Shown piece by piece: positions 46,445-58,260 of a stretch of DNA of 64,000 bases; positions within the stretch are counted from its first letter, which is position 1; the number at the start of each line of letters is the position of its first letter. Below the pieces are notes generated by a model. That model saw only the letters and a list, made by a program, of their open reading frames with translations. It was not told the origin of the DNA and did no database searches. The stretch is from Alicycliphilus denitrificans K601 (lineage in GTDB: Bacteria; Pseudomonadota; Gammaproteobacteria; Burkholderiales; Burkholderiaceae_C). The position numbers were made by a program, and so were the translations under genes. The DNA is taken from NCBI RefSeq assembly GCF_000204645.1, contig NC_015422.1, forward strand, positions 4,931,264 through 4,995,263. Direction: 5' to 3'.

Positions 46445-47350
46445 TCATTCAGCCAGCGCCTGGACGACCACCGTGCGCATGCAGCGCAACATGGCCTCCG
46501 CCAGCAGCGATGCCGGGCGGTGCGCCGGGCGCAGCGCCTGCACGGGCACGGCGATGGGCGGCTGCACGGCCAGCACATCGACCTTGTCGCGCTCGGCCGA
46601 GGCGGCCGTGCAGGCATCGACCAGGGCGCAGGCCTGGCCATGGTGGGCCAGCGCCAGCGCCGCGTGGTAGGTCTGCACCGTGTAGGGGGCCTGCAGGCTG
46701 ACCTCGGCCTCCCTGCAGGCATGGTTCACCAAGGTGCCTATGGGGTCGCTGGCCGCCAGGCGCACCAGGGGCTGCTGCGCCAGGTCGGACAGCGCGATGC
46801 TCCCGCCCGCCGCCAGCGCCGGGGGCAGCATGCCGCGCGGGGCCACGCACAGCATGCGCGCGTCGGCCAGGTGCTCCTGCACCAGGGAGGGATGGGCGGC
46901 GGCGGTGAAGACGAAGCCCAGGTCGGCCTCCTGGCGCAGCAGCGCCGCGACAATCTGCGGCGAATGCAGTGCGTCGATGGTGACGGCCACGCCCGGATAC
47001 TGGGCGCGGAACACGCGCAGCGCGCGCGGCAGCAGCTCGACGCTGAGCGCGAACACCGTGAGGATGCGCAGCTCGTCGCGGCGCTGCGGGTTCTTCAGGC
47101 TGGCGGCCAGGCGCTGCACCTCATCGAGCTGTGCGAACAGCTGCTGCACCTGCGGGTACAGGGTCTGCGCCTCCTGCGTGGGCACGAGCCGGCCCTTGAC
47201 GCGCTGGAACAGCGCAAACCCGAGCTGCAGCTCGGCATGGGCCAGGATGCGGCTGACGGCCGGCTGGGTGACGTTCATCAGGCGCGCCGCCGCGCTCACG
47301 CTGCCCGTAAGCATGACGGCGTTGAAGACTTCGATGTGGCGCAGGCGCAT
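46445..47350 (-). CDS. LysR-family transcriptional regulator
   Basis: Regulator of 301 residues. The DNA-binding part is MRLRHIEVFNAVMLTGSVSA, then ARLMNVTQPAVSRILAHAE; the effector domain begins about residue 90 (DELRILTVFALSVELLPRAL). It is the last gene of the leftward peptide operon, 28 bp after the racemase, and converges with dadA three bases away. It may control dadA and the binding-protein gene through the 45091 inverted repeat; inference. Confidence 0.88.
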   Translation of the reverse strand: MRLRHIEVFNAVMLTGSVSAAARLMNVTQPAVSRILAHAELQLGFALFQRVKGRLVPTQEAQTLYPQVQQLFAQLDEVQRLAASLKNPQRRDELRILTVFALSVELLPRALRVFRAQYPGVAVTIDALHSPQIVAALLRQEADLGFVFTAAAHPSLVQEHLADARMLCVAPRGMLPPALAAGGSIALSDLAQQPLVRLAASDPIGTLVNHACREAEVSLQAPYTVQTYHAALALAHHGQACALVDACTAASAERDKVDVLAVQPPIAVPVQALRPAHRPASLLAEAMLRCMRTVVVQALAE

Positions 47351-47378
47351 GGGGCGTCACCCTACCCGCTGCAAGACC

Positions 47379-48119
47379 CTAGGCGCCGTAGGCGCGGCGC
47401 GCCAGCGCGCGCGCAAGAATGGCCGTGGGGTCGATCAGCGTCCAGCCCTGCGCCTCGGGCGCCTGCGGCAGGGCCAGCGGGATTTCGGTGCAGGCCATGG
47501 CCAGCGCAATGTCGCCATGCTGCGCGCGCAGCGCCTGCCCCACGGCGACGAAGCGCTGCTGCGCCAGCGCCATGTCGCCGGCCTTGACGCCGTCGTAGAT
47601 GCCCTGCATCAGCCATTGCCGCGCCTTTGCATCGGGCAACACGCAGGCGATGCCCTGCGCCGCGAAGGCCTGTTCGTACAGGCCGATGCGGTAGCTGCCC
47701 TCGGTGGCGAGCAAGGCCACGCGCTCCTGGCCCTGCGCGCGCAGCGCGGCCGCCGTCTCGCGCGGCATGTGCAGCAGCTCGACCTGGGGCACGCGCTCCT
47801 GCAGTGCCGCATGCCAGGCATGGGCGGTGTTGCAGGGCATGGCCACGGCGCGCGCGCCCAGGCCGGCCAGCTGCGCCAGGCCCTGCGCCATGGCTTCGAG
47901 CGGCTGGGGCGCCGCGCCGTCGGCGAGGGCGCGCGTGCGGTCGGGAATGGGCAGCTGCGCCATCCAGTGCGCGGGGTAGGCCTGGTCGCACACGGCGTGG
48001 CCGTGGCTGCGCAGCCAGTCCTCGCAGGCGGCCACGAACAGGCGCGCGAAGTCCACGCCGGCGGCCGGACCCATGCCAGCCAGGATGCCGACGGTGTGGG
48101 TGCAGGGAGGCTGGTTCAT
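47379..48119 (-). CDS. aspartate/glutamate racemase family protein
   Basis: Cofactor-independent racemase of 246 residues. Two catalytic cysteines are present: Cys96 in AMPCNTAH and Cys210 in AMACTEIPL, with the usual N-terminal TVGILAGMGPAAGVDFA. It would interconvert L- and D-aspartate or glutamate (hydantoin racemase is a distant alternative). Four-base overlap with the upstream D-aminopeptidase gene. Confidence 0.9.
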   Translation of the reverse strand: MNQPPCTHTVGILAGMGPAAGVDFARLFVAACEDWLRSHGHAVCDQAYPAHWMAQLPIPDRTRALADGAAPQPLEAMAQGLAQLAGLGARAVAMPCNTAHAWHAALQERVPQVELLHMPRETAAALRAQGQERVALLATEGSYRIGLYEQAFAAQGIACVLPDAKARQWLMQGIYDGVKAGDMALAQQRFVAVGQALRAQHGDIALAMACTEIPLALPQAPEAQGWTLIDPTAILARALARRAYGA

Positions 48120-48934
48120 CGCAACACGCTCGACATGGCGGACAGGCAGTTGAGCATGCGCACCGCGGACTCCACGTCGGGCGCATCGAAGCGCAGCGCG
48201 TCGCCGCCGGTGCGCGCGAGCGTGGGCCACTGGCAGAACAGGTCGGCCAGCGCCGGGGTCTGGGTCTGCAGTTCGACGACGATGGGGCCGGCCATGGCCA
48301 GCGGCGCGGTGGCGCGCGCCTGGGGAACGGCCTCGGCCACGCCTGCGCGGATGGCGGCGCAGGCGGCCTCGGGCGACAGGCTGGTGCCGCTGCCGAAACC
48401 GGTGGCGCGCTTGACCTCGATGAAGCGCGTGGCGGGCAGCAGCGCCCGGTATTCGGCGATGAAGGCGTCGTCGCCCGAGGCGGCGATCACCGGCACACCG
48501 TACTGGCCGGCAAGCAGCCCGTAGATGCCCAGCTCGCCCAGCTCCTGGCCGTTGAAGCGAACGCGCGCGAAGGCGAAACTGTTGATGGTGTGCGCCAGGA
48601 TGCCGCGCCCCTTGGAGCGCGCGTGGTAGCCGATGCACACCAGGCCATCGACGCCCAGCTCCACGCCGGCCACCATGCTCAGGTAGCGCGGCTTGCCCTG
48701 GATGGCCTGGGCGCGCGCGTCCAGCAGGTCGGGCGGCATGTTGCGAAAGCCCCCGTGCGAGTCGTTGACGTAGACCTCGCTGGCGCCGGCGTCGAACGCG
48801 CCGGCGATGGCGGCACTGGCCTCCGCCGCCATCAGGCGGCGCGCGCGTTCGTACTCGGGGTTGCCGGCGCGCGTCTGCTCGGGGTGGTAGACGCCGGCCA
48901 CGCCCTCGATGTCCACGGAAACCAGGATCTTCAT
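48116..48934 (-). CDS. dppA: M55 D-aminopeptidase (DppA type)
   Basis: Zinc aminopeptidase of 272 residues that removes N-terminal D-residues such as D-Ala. It begins MKILVSVDIEGVAGV with zinc ligands Asp8 and Glu10; further ligands lie in YVNDSHGGFRNM, IGYHARSKG and HTINSFAFARV. The symbol follows the Bacillus D-aminopeptidase, not the E. coli dipeptide-binding protein of the same name. 64 bp after the DmpA gene, with a degenerate repeat in the gap. Confidence 0.9.
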   Translation of the reverse strand: MKILVSVDIEGVAGVYHPEQTRAGNPEYERARRLMAAEASAAIAGAFDAGASEVYVNDSHGGFRNMPPDLLDARAQAIQGKPRYLSMVAGVELGVDGLVCIGYHARSKGRGILAHTINSFAFARVRFNGQELGELGIYGLLAGQYGVPVIAASGDDAFIAEYRALLPATRFIEVKRATGFGSGTSLSPEAACAAIRAGVAEAVPQARATAPLAMAGPIVVELQTQTPALADLFCQWPTLARTGGDALRFDAPDVESAVRMLNCLSAMSSVLR

Positions 48935-48954
48935 GGCCTTCCTTCGTTGATTCA

Positions 48955-49008
48955 TAGTCAAAATGGCCTGTAACGCTTGCTGCACCTTCGCAAGCAGCTC
49001 ACTTATCC
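48955..49008 (-). repeat. degenerate palindromic repeat, copy 6
   Basis: Top strand AAAATGGCCTGTAACGCTTG, loop, CGCAAGCAGCTCACTTAT keeps the order GGCCT, CGCTTG, CAAGC, AGCT, A/T but with mismatches in both arms. It overlaps the last codons and stop of the DmpA-type gene. Confidence 0.5.
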
Positions 49009-50036
49009 ATAGCTTGCAGCAGCGGGCGCAGCGCGTCGCGGCGGTGGCCGTCGCGGCCGGTGACGGCCTGCGCATGCCACAGCGCGTGCACGATGGCCTG
49101 CTCCACGCTGTCGGCGCCGGCCTGGAACAAGGGGTCGAGCAGCGCCTCGTGCACCAGGGTCACGGCGGGCATGAGCCCGGTGGGCAGGTGCGGCAGGGTG
49201 TAGGCCGTGGAGAACGCCAGCGCGATGTCGCCGCTGCCGTGGCCATAGACCGACCCGGTGCGCGCCAGGCCCGCCGCGGCGCGCAGCGCCAGGCGCCTGA
49301 GCTGGCGCGCGTCCAGCGGCGCATCGGTGGCCAGCACCATGATGATCGAGCCCTTCTCCGGCTCGCTGCGCGCCGGCTGCCGCGCCGCCAGGCGCCGGCC
49401 CAGGGGCTGGCCGCCCCACACCAGGTTGGCCTGCACGCCATAGTTGGCCAGCACCAGCGCGCCCACGGTGTAGCGCGCAACGCCGCAAAGCAGCGCCTGG
49501 CGCGACGCCGTGCCGATGCCGCCCTTGAGCTGGAAGCTGGACATGCCGCGCCCGGCGCCCACCGCGCCCTGCGCCACCTCCACGCCCGCGCTGGCGCAGG
49601 CCAGGTCGTAGTGCCGCGCCGTGACGGCCATGCGCTGGATGTCGTTGAGGTAGCCGTCGTTGCACTCCAGCACCAGCGGGTTCACCGTGGACCAGGCGCG
49701 CCCCACCTCGGGGTTGGCAGCGCAGCAGCGCGCAATCTGTGCCTGGGCGATGGCGGGCACCGAGAAGGTGTTGGTCAGCGCGACCGGCGTCTCCAGCTGG
49801 CCCAGTTCGTCCAGCTGCACCAGGCCCACGCTCTTGCCGAAGCCGTTGATGACGGCGGCGGCGGCCGGCACCTTGTGCAGGAAGGGGTCGCGCGCGTGCG
49901 GGTGAATGACGGTGACGCCGGTCTGCACGCCGCCGTCCGCGAGCGTGGCGTGGCCCACGGTGACGCCGGCCACGTCGGTGATCGCGTCGCGCGCGCCGGC
50001 GTCCAGCAGGCCGATGCGGGGGGGCTGGTCCATCAT
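48999..50036 (-). CDS. DmpA/BapA-type beta-aminopeptidase (P1 family, S58)
   Basis: Self-processing Ntn-hydrolase of 345 residues. Autocleavage before Ser230 ([15 protein letters not shown]) would produce two subunits. Family motifs: [44 protein letters not shown] and [17 protein letters not shown]. Known members cleave N-terminal beta-amino acids or D-Ala from peptides and amides. Its start overlaps the stop of the permease gene, so it is part of the transporter operon. Confidence 0.9.
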   Translation of the reverse strand: MMDQPPRIGLLDAGARDAITDVAGVTVGHATLADGGVQTGVTVIHPHARDPFLHKVPAAAAVINGFGKSVGLVQLDELGQLETPVALTNTFSVPAIAQAQIARCCAANPEVGRAWSTVNPLVLECNDGYLNDIQRMAVTARHYDLACASAGVEVAQGAVGAGRGMSSFQLKGGIGTASRQALLCGVARYTVGALVLANYGVQANLVWGGQPLGRRLAARQPARSEPEKGSIIMVLATDAPLDARQLRRLALRAAAGLARTGSVYGHGSGDIALAFSTAYTLPHLPTGLMPAVTLVHEALLDPLFQAGADSVEQAIVHALWHAQAVTGRDGHRRDALRPLLQAMDK

Positions 50037-50941
50037 GTCTGGCGGTCGATCTTGGGGTCGAGCGCGTCGCGCAGGCCGTCGCCCAGCAGGTTGAAGGCCA
50101 GCACGGTGAAGAAAATGGCCAGGCTGGGGAACAGCGCCACATGCGGCGCGTTGACCATGTCGGCGCGCGCCTCGTTGAGCATGGCGCCCCACTCGGGCGT
50201 GGGCGGCTGCGCGCCCATGCCCAGGAAGGACAGGCTGGCCGCCGTGATGATGGAGGTGCCCACGCGCATCGTGAAGTAGACGACGATGGACGAGATCGTG
50301 CCCGGCAGGATGTGGCGCGCGATGATGGTGAAGTCGCTCGCGCCTATGCTCTGCGCCGACTCGATGTAGGTCATGTGCTTGAGCACCAGCGTGTTGCCGC
50401 GCACCAGGCGCGCGAACGCCGGCACGCTGAACACGGCGACGGCGACGATCACGTTGGTCATGCTGCTGCCCAGGATGGCCACCACGCCCAGTGCCAGCAG
50501 GATGCCGGGGAAGGCGAACAGCACGTCGGAGATGCGCATCACGATGCGGTCCCACCAGCCCTCGTAGTAGCCCGCCAGCAGCCCCAGCGTGGTGCCGATG
50601 GCGCAGCCTATGGCCACCGACAGGAAGCCCGCCGCCAGCGAGATGCGCGCGCCCATCAGGATGCGGCTGAAAATGTCGCGCCCCAGCGGATCGACGCCGA
50701 ACCAGTGCAGGGCCGAGGGCCCTTCGTTCAGGCGGTCGTAGTCGAAGTAGTTCTCGGCGTCGAACGGCACGATCCAGGGCGCCAGCACGGCCACCAGCAC
50801 CAGCAGCGCCACGAAGACCAGCGCGGCCACGGCCACGTGCTGCTTCTTGAACTTGCGCCAGAACTCGCGCCAGGGCGTGCGCACGGCCTGGGACGCGCCG
50901 CTGGCCGCCGCGGGCATAGAGGAAATCACGGGCGTGGTCAT
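50033..50941 (-). CDS. dipeptide-type ABC transporter permease (DppC-like)
   Basis: Inner-membrane permease of 302 residues. An N-terminal helix after [20 protein letters not shown], then [20 protein letters not shown], five more helices, and the coupling loop [20 protein letters not shown]. Pairs with the permease encoded just upstream (7 bp). Confidence 0.93.
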   Translation of the reverse strand: MTTPVISSMPAAASGASQAVRTPWREFWRKFKKQHVAVAALVFVALLVLVAVLAPWIVPFDAENYFDYDRLNEGPSALHWFGVDPLGRDIFSRILMGARISLAAGFLSVAIGCAIGTTLGLLAGYYEGWWDRIVMRISDVLFAFPGILLALGVVAILGSSMTNVIVAVAVFSVPAFARLVRGNTLVLKHMTYIESAQSIGASDFTIIARHILPGTISSIVVYFTMRVGTSIITAASLSFLGMGAQPPTPEWGAMLNEARADMVNAPHVALFPSLAIFFTVLAFNLLGDGLRDALDPKIDRQT

Positions 50942-50948
50942 GGGCGGC

Positions 50949-51869
50949 TCACTTGTAGCGGATGGTGGGGTTGATGAAGCCGTAGGCCATGTCCACCACC
51001 AGGTTGATCAGGATGAACTCCAGCGAGAACAGCAGCACCAGCGTCTGGATCACGGGGTAGTCGCGCATGGTCACGGCATCGACCAGCAGGCGCCCCAGGC
51101 CCGGCCAGTTGAACACCGCCTCGACGACGATGGAGCCGCCCAGCAGGAAGCCGAACTGCAGGCCCATCATCGTGACCACCGGGATCAGCGCGTTGCGCAG
51201 GCAGTGCTTGAGCACCACGACGCGCTCGTTCAGCCCCTTGGCGCGCGCGGTGCGCACGAAGTCCTCCTGCACCACCTCGACGAACGACGCGCGCGTGAAG
51301 CGCGCCATCACCGCCGCCACGGCCGCGCCCAGCGTGATCGACGGAAGGATGTAGTGGCGCCACGAATCGGCCCCCACCGTGGGCAGCCAGCCCAGGTTCA
51401 CCGAGAAGACCTGCATCAGCATCATGCCCAGCGCGAACGCGGGAAACGAGATGCCCGAGACCGCCAGCGTCATGCCCAGCCGGTCGGGCCACTTGTTGCG
51501 GTACACGGCCGAGACGATGCCTATGCCCATGCCGAAGACGACCGACCAGGCCATGCTGGCGATGGTGAGCAGCAGCGTGGGCATGAAGCGCTCGCCGATC
51601 TCGGCCGACACCGGGCGGCGCGTGCGCATCGAAACGCCGAAATCACCCTGCACCATGCGCGAGAAGAAATGCACGAACTGCTCGGGCAGCGGCCGGTCCA
51701 GGCCCAGCTCCTGGCGCACGAGCTGCACCGTGGCCTCGTCGGCGTCCTGGCCCGCGGCCAGGCGCGCGGGGTCGCCGGGCAGCATGTGGACGAACAGGAA
51801 CACCAGCACCGCCACGATCAGCAGCGTGGGCAGGAGCCCCAGCAGTCGTTTGAGGAAATAGTTCAGCAT
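50949..51869 (-). CDS. dipeptide-type ABC transporter permease (DppB-like)
   Basis: Permease of 306 residues. It begins [20 protein letters not shown], has the usual [33 protein letters not shown] as ATPase-coupling loop and ends in [12 protein letters not shown]. Six hydrophobic helices. Separated from the binding-protein gene by a 68-bp gap with a perfect palindrome. Confidence 0.93.
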   Translation of the reverse strand: MLNYFLKRLLGLLPTLLIVAVLVFLFVHMLPGDPARLAAGQDADEATVQLVRQELGLDRPLPEQFVHFFSRMVQGDFGVSMRTRRPVSAEIGERFMPTLLLTIASMAWSVVFGMGIGIVSAVYRNKWPDRLGMTLAVSGISFPAFALGMMLMQVFSVNLGWLPTVGADSWRHYILPSITLGAAVAAVMARFTRASFVEVVQEDFVRTARAKGLNERVVVLKHCLRNALIPVVTMMGLQFGFLLGGSIVVEAVFNWPGLGRLLVDAVTMRDYPVIQTLVLLFSLEFILINLVVDMAYGFINPTIRYK

Positions 51870-51894
51870 GGGTGTGGGGGAATGGGGTTTCGCT

Positions 51895-51918
51895 CCCCCT
51901 CCCGCATGCGGGAGGGGG
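51895..51918. repeat. perfect 24-bp palindrome between binding-protein and permease genes
   Basis: Arms CCCCCTCCCGCA and TGCGGGAGGGGG abut without a loop base. In the mRNA the arms form a very stable hairpin. It lies immediately 3' of the binding-protein stop, where such structures commonly protect the upstream message or lower downstream expression. No T-run follows on the coding strand. Confidence 0.7.
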
Positions 51919-51937
51919 CCGGGGCAAGGGCGGAGCC

Positions 51938-53482
51938 TTACTTCACCGCGATTTCGTCGCTGTTGATGTTGCCGTCGGGCATCACGTGCACGCCGGACAG
52001 GCGCTTGGCGTGGGCCGAGAGGTTCTCCTCGGTCACCAGCGGGATGCGGGGCAGGTCCTTCATCAGCTGCTCCTGCACCGTCTTGTAGAGGGCGGCGCGC
52101 TCGTTGCTGTCGGTGGTGACCAGAGCCTTGGCGATGCCGCCGTCCACCACCTCGTTGCTGTAGAAGGACATGTTGTTGAGCTTGGGCGCCCAGGACTCGG
52201 TGGCGAACAGCGGGCGCAGCGCCCAGTCGGCCTCGCCCGTGGACGAAGACCAGCCCGTGTAGTACAGGCGCACCTTGGCGGTCTTGGGGTCGGGCCAGGC
52301 GTCCACCCACTCGGTGCGCTGGCCCACCTCCAGCGCCTGCACCTGCAGCTTGATGCCGACCTGCTGCAGCTGCTGCTGCACGAACTGCAGCACCTTCTGC
52401 GTGGTGGTGTTGCTGTAGGCGCCCCAGAGCGTGGACTCGAAGCCGTTGGGGTAGCCCGCCTCCTTCAGCAGCTCGCGCGCCTTCTGCACGTTGTAGGGAA
52501 TCGGGTCCATCTTCACCGCGTACTGGATGCCCTGCGGCACGATGCCCTGCGCCGGGAAAGCGTAGCCGCCGAAGGCCACCTTGGCCAGCGCTTCCTTGTT
52601 GATCGCATAGGCGATGGCCTGGCGCACCTTGGGGTTGTCGTAGGGCTTCTGCAGCACGTTCATGGCCAGGAAGCGCACGATGATCGACGGCGTGCTCACC
52701 ACCTCGACCTTGTCCGCCTTCTTCAGGTTCGCGGCCTGCTCGTACGGCACCGGGTAGGCGAAGTCGGCCTCGCCGGTCTGCAGCATCGCCGCGCGGGTGT
52801 TGTTCTCGAGCACGGGCTTCCAGGTGATCTGGTCGATCCTGGGGTAGCCCTTCTTCCAGTAGCCGGCGAACTTCTTGCCCACGATGGCCTCGGTCTGCTT
52901 CCACTCGACGAACTCGTAGGGGCCGGTGCCGACCGGGTGGAAGGCGATGTCCTTGTTGCCCCACTTCTTCAACGCGGCCGGCGAAATGATCGCGGCCGAT
53001 GCGTGGGCCAGCGAGTTGATGAACGGGCCGAAGGGCTCTTTCAGCGTGATGCGCACGGTCTGCGGATTCACCGCCTCGACCTTGGCGATGCGGTTGAATT
53101 GCGTGGCGCGCAGCAGGCGGTTGGCCGGGTCCATCACGCGGTCGAGGTTGACCTTGACGGCCTCGGCGTTGAAGTCCGTGCCGTCGTGGAACTTCACGCC
53201 CTGGCGCAGCTTGAAGGTGTAGACCAGGCCGTCCTTGGAGACGTCATGGCTCTCGGCCAGCACGTTCCTGACCTTCAGGTCCTTGTCGAACTGGAACAGG
53301 CCCTCGTAGAAGGTCTTGGTCACGGCCGTGGTCAGCGTGGTGTTGGTGTTGTAGGGGTCCAGCGTCTCGGGCTGGCCGCCTATGGCCAGCACGGCGTTGC
53401 CGGCGGCCAGCGCGCCCGTGGATACGGCCAGCGCGGCCAGGGCCAGTAGGCTGCGGCGGAAGGTGACAGTGGTCTTCTTCAT
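51938..53482 (-). CDS. dipeptide/oligopeptide ABC transporter binding protein
   Basis: Periplasmic binding protein (SBP family 5) of 514 residues. A signal peptide ([19 protein letters not shown]) is followed by [20 protein letters not shown], then [20 protein letters not shown] and the [18 protein letters not shown] region. GsiB/DppA-like. It would deliver short peptides to the two permeases downstream. First transporter gene after the ATPase; a repeat copy lies just upstream. Confidence 0.92.
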   Translation of the reverse strand: MKKTTVTFRRSLLALAALAVSTGALAAGNAVLAIGGQPETLDPYNTNTTLTTAVTKTFYEGLFQFDKDLKVRNVLAESHDVSKDGLVYTFKLRQGVKFHDGTDFNAEAVKVNLDRVMDPANRLLRATQFNRIAKVEAVNPQTVRITLKEPFGPFINSLAHASAAIISPAALKKWGNKDIAFHPVGTGPYEFVEWKQTEAIVGKKFAGYWKKGYPRIDQITWKPVLENNTRAAMLQTGEADFAYPVPYEQAANLKKADKVEVVSTPSIIVRFLAMNVLQKPYDNPKVRQAIAYAINKEALAKVAFGGYAFPAQGIVPQGIQYAVKMDPIPYNVQKARELLKEAGYPNGFESTLWGAYSNTTTQKVLQFVQQQLQQVGIKLQVQALEVGQRTEWVDAWPDPKTAKVRLYYTGWSSSTGEADWALRPLFATESWAPKLNNMSFYSNEVVDGGIAKALVTTDSNERAALYKTVQEQLMKDLPRIPLVTEENLSAHAKRLSGVHVMPDGNINSDEIAVK

Positions 53483-53520
53483 GGGGAATCTCCAGGTTGA
53501 TGGAAGAATGCGGTTGCTAG

Positions 53521-53573
53521 CAAAAAAGCAGCAGCTAGCGCTTTTGGAGCAATGGCTTGAGGCCGGTTTGGCT

Positions 53574-53577
<4 letters not shown>
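53521..53577 (+). repeat. dispersed palindromic repeat, copy 7
   Basis: CAAAAAAGCAGCAGCTAGCG, CTTTTGGAGCAATGG, CTTGAGGCCGGTTTG: A/T edge, AGCTAGCGCTT arm, loop and GAGGCC edge are recognisable with mismatches. It fills the gap between the ATPase and binding-protein genes and reaches the ATPase stop codon. Confidence 0.7.
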
Positions 53578-55448
<1,871 letters not shown>

Positions 55449-55464
55449 GGCAGGGTGGCCCCGG

Positions 55465-56463
55465 TCAGCGGTAGATGAAGGATTCGGGCGCCTGGCCCAC
55501 GCGCGCCAGGCCGCGGTACATGCCCTCTGTGTTGAAGGGCAGGCACACGTTGCCCAGGCGGTCGACGGCGATCAGCCCGCCCGTACCGCCGATGGCGGCC
55601 AGCGCCTGGTGCACCACGGCGTCGCTCGCCTCTTGCAGCGCCTGCCCACCGTAGGCCATGCGCGCGCAGACGTCGTGCGCGGCAGCCACGCGGATGAAGC
55701 TCTCGCCATGGCCAGTGCAGGAGACGGCGGCCGTGCGGTCGTCGGCATAGGTGCCGGCGCCGATCAGCGGGCTGTCGCCCACGCGGCCCGGGCGCTTGTT
55801 GGTCATGCCGCCGGTGGAGGTGGCCGCCGCCAGGTGGCCCTGCGCGTCGAGCGCCACCGCGCCCACCGTGCCCATCTTGCGGCCCTCGTCCAGCGGGCCC
55901 TCCTGGGCGCGCGCGGCCAGGGCGGCGGCGCCGTCGTGGTCCAGCACCGCGCCGGCGCCGCCGCCCTGGGCCGCGCGCAGCTGGGCCAGGCGCGCCTCGG
56001 TGGAAAAGTAGCCGGGCTGCACCATCGCAAGGCCGGCCGCTTGCGCCAGGCGCTCGGCGCCGGCGCCGATCATCAGCACATGCCGACCGTCGCGCAGCAC
56101 CTCGCGCGCGGCCAGCACCGGGTTGCGCACGCGGGCCACGCCCGCCACGGCCCCGGCGGCCAGCGTGGCGCCGTCCATCACGGCGGCGTCAAGCTCGTGC
56201 GTGGCATCGGCCGTGAACACCGCGCCATGGCCGGCGTTGAACAGCGGGCAGTCCTCGAGCGCCTGCACGGCCACGCACACCGCATCGAGCGCCGTGCCGC
56301 CGCCGGCCAGCACGGCCTGGCTGGCGCGCAATACGTCCTGCAGCGCGGCGTGGTAGGCGCTCTCCTGCGCGGGGCTGATGTGGCTGCGCATGAGCGTGCC
56401 GGCGCCGCCGTGGATAGCGATGACGGGCACGGCGGCGCGTGCTGCATGGGACATGGTCTTCAT
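55465..56463 (-). CDS. iaaA: isoaspartyl peptidase / type-2 asparaginase (IaaA-like)
   Basis: Ntn-hydrolase precursor of 332 residues. It begins [11 protein letters not shown]; autocleavage before Thr199 ([15 protein letters not shown]) gives alpha and beta subunits, followed by [20 protein letters not shown] and GHGESFIR. It cleaves N-terminal beta-aspartyl residues from peptides. Association with a glutathione/dipeptide-type transporter is the same as in the E. coli iaaA-gsiABCD operon. Overlaps the RpiR gene by four bases. Confidence 0.93.
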   Translation of the reverse strand: MKTMSHAARAAVPVIAIHGGAGTLMRSHISPAQESAYHAALQDVLRASQAVLAGGGTALDAVCVAVQALEDCPLFNAGHGAVFTADATHELDAAVMDGATLAAGAVAGVARVRNPVLAAREVLRDGRHVLMIGAGAERLAQAAGLAMVQPGYFSTEARLAQLRAAQGGGAGAVLDHDGAAALAARAQEGPLDEGRKMGTVGAVALDAQGHLAAATSTGGMTNKRPGRVGDSPLIGAGTYADDRTAAVSCTGHGESFIRVAAAHDVCARMAYGGQALQEASDAVVHQALAAIGGTGGLIAVDRLGNVCLPFNTEGMYRGLARVGQAPESFIYR

Positions 56464-57392
56464 TCGGAAGATTCGGCAGAGGTGGGCGCGGGATTGGACG
56501 CGCCGGCGCGGCCCGCGCCGTGCAGCCAGGGCAGCACGGCCTCGGTCATGCGCGTGGCGTTCTGTACCGTGTCGCGCGTGTGCAGCGCGACGGCGCTGAT
56601 CAGGGCTTCGATCAGCGCAAGCACCGTGGTCTCGGAATTCACCGCGTGGTAGCTCTCGGCCTTGGCGAACAGGCAATGCCGCGCAAACGGCGCGAGTGGC
56701 GAATGCGCGCCGTCGGTCAGCGCCAGGACGGGGACGCCGCGCTCGTGCGCCGCGCGCGTCAGCGCCACGCTGTCGCGCAGGTAGCGCGGAAAGCTGATCA
56801 CGATGAACAGGTCCTGCGCCCCCATGCGCGGCAGCTGGCGCGCGCCGTCGGTGGTGCCAGCGACGCTGGAGAGCAGGTGCACGTTCTCGCAGTGCATGTC
56901 GAGCCCGCGCGCCAGCAGGCCGGCCAGCCAGCCCGAGGCGCCATAGCCGAGCACGTAGATGCGCCGCGCCGTCGCGACGGCCTGCACCGCGGCCGCGCAG
57001 GCCGCGGGGTCGAGCGCGGCGCGCGTGGCAGCGATGTTGTTCTGGCTCTCGTCGAGCACCGCCACGAAGGCGTCATGCGCGCTGCCGGGCTTTTCCAGGC
57101 GCACGCGCATCTTCTCCACGGGCGCCAGCATGGCCTCGAAACCCTTGACCAGCTCGGCGCGCAGCATGGGGTAGCCATCCAGCCCGATGGCGCGCGCAAA
57201 GCGGTTGGCCGTCGCCACCGACACGCCCACCGCCGCCGCCAGCTCATCGATGGGCATGGTGGCCGCCTGCAGGGGGCGCTTGAGCACGTAGTCCGCGATC
57301 TGCTGGTGCGAGGGCGTGAGCTGCAGCCGGGTGCGGCTTATACGCACGGCGATCGAGACCTGCTCCAGGGGAGCGCCCAGTGGCTTGGACAT
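56460..57392 (-). CDS. MurR/RpiR-family regulator with SIS domain
   Basis: Regulator of 310 residues: an N-terminal helix-turn-helix (LTPSHQQIADYVLKRPL, then LAAAVGVSVATANRFARAIG) and a SIS domain at about 135-270 (RRIYVLGYGASGWLAGLLAR, then DLFIVISFPRYLRDS). SIS domains bind phosphosugars, often amino sugars. First gene of the ten-gene operon, so probably autoregulated through sites at 57416-57451. Ligand unknown; a cell-wall-derived sugar would link to D-peptide uptake. Confidence 0.9.
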   Translation of the reverse strand: MSKPLGAPLEQVSIAVRISRTRLQLTPSHQQIADYVLKRPLQAATMPIDELAAAVGVSVATANRFARAIGLDGYPMLRAELVKGFEAMLAPVEKMRVRLEKPGSAHDAFVAVLDESQNNIAATRAALDPAACAAAVQAVATARRIYVLGYGASGWLAGLLARGLDMHCENVHLLSSVAGTTDGARQLPRMGAQDLFIVISFPRYLRDSVALTRAAHERGVPVLALTDGAHSPLAPFARHCLFAKAESYHAVNSETTVLALIEALISAVALHTRDTVQNATRMTEAVLPWLHGAGRAGASNPAPTSAESSE

Positions 57393-57415
57393 GAAGGAAA
57401 AGTTGGTTTGATAAA

Positions 57416-57466
57416 AAATTTACAACTTTGGATGTTAAAGAAAAATTACAATCAATCAAGCCACCT
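57416..57466 (-). promoter_or_regulatory. candidate promoter/operator of the RpiR-led peptide operon
   Basis: An AT-rich island contains two direct copies, AAATTTACAA (57416-57425) and AAAATTACAA (57442-57451), 26 bp apart. Leftward TTGATT, 16 bp, TAACAT could be the promoter, with the repeats over and downstream of it. Fits self-repression; inference. Confidence 0.4.
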
Positions 57467-57514
57467 ATGCCCACCCAAACTCAGTAATAACCCTTGCCCT
57501 TCCTCTTGCAGCCA

Positions 57515-57542
57515 GAAAAAAGGCCCGCGACGCGGGCCTTGG
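57515..57542 (-). terminator. rho-independent terminator, leftward, after the reductase remnant
   Basis: AAGGCCCGCG pairs with CGCGGGCCTT and, read leftwards, runs into six T. A near-identical hairpin lies at 59464. Confidence 0.75.
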
Positions 57543-57602
57543 CATGGGTATCCATCAATGGAGGCGTGCGCCCCGCCGCGCCTGCGCGCGGGCCTGGCCC
57601 AC

Positions 57603-58260
57603 TCAGACGAAGCGGTCGAAATGGATCTGCTCGAAGGGCACGCGGTGGCGCACCATGAGCAGTTCCTGCATGGCCTCGATCATGGGCGGCGGGCCGGCGA
57701 AGTAGAAGTCGAACTGATCCAAAGGCCCGGACAGGGCGCGTTCGACCTCGGCATGCACGAAGCCCGTCGGCCCCTGCCAGCCGCCGGGCTGGACAGCACC
57801 ACCGTGGTCGTGACGCGGTCTGGGGCCAGCGCCGCGGCCTCGTGCGCGGCGCCCAGTTCGGCCTGCGTGCGCAGCCCGAGGAAGAAGTGCACGCGCCGCG
57901 TCCCGCCGCCGGCCAGCACGCCGCGCGCCACCGACAGCATCGGCCCCAGGCCGGAGCCGCCGGCCACGCACACCACGTCGCGCTCCGTGGGCCGCAACCA
58001 GGCATGGCCGAACGGGCCGTCCACGTCCAGGCGATCACCCACCTGGAGCTGCTCGCACAGGACGCCGCTGCCGCGCCCATCCGGCACGCGGCGCACGATG
58101 AAGCGCCAGTCGCCATCCGCACCGTCCACGTGGGACATCGAGTAGGCGCGCGCGCCCGTCACGCCCGGCGCATAGATCAGCGCGTACTGCCCGGGCTGGA
58201 ACGGCGGCGCGTGCGCCACGCGCAGGTGCAGCTCCACCATGTCGCCGGTGATCGGGCGGC
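57603..58260 (-). pseudogene. flavin reductase remnant (oxygenase electron-transfer component), N-terminus lost and frameshifted
   Basis: Residues of a ferredoxin-NADP-reductase-type protein can be followed from RRPITGDMVELHLRVAHAPP through PFQPGQYALIYAPG, ARAYSMSHVDGADG and GPFGHAWLRPTERDVVCVAG, then GGSGLGPMLSVARG. Near 57776-57795 the frame must change by one to continue GWQGPTGFVHAEVERALSG to FAGPPPMIEAMQELL and the terminal IHFDRFV. The N-terminal [2Fe-2S] ferredoxin domain expected in toluene/phenol-monooxygenase reductases is missing; the sequence joins a histidine kinase fragment at about 58255-58268. No intact product is likely. A sequencing error could explain the frameshift but not the fusion. 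Confidence 0.75.

Noticed and set aside
48999..50555. Extension of the DmpA-type peptidase to a larger protein starting near 50555
   Set aside because: The upstream residues overlap the permease gene in another frame and are Arg/His-rich; MMDQPPRIG at 50036 begins the family domain and overlaps the permease stop.
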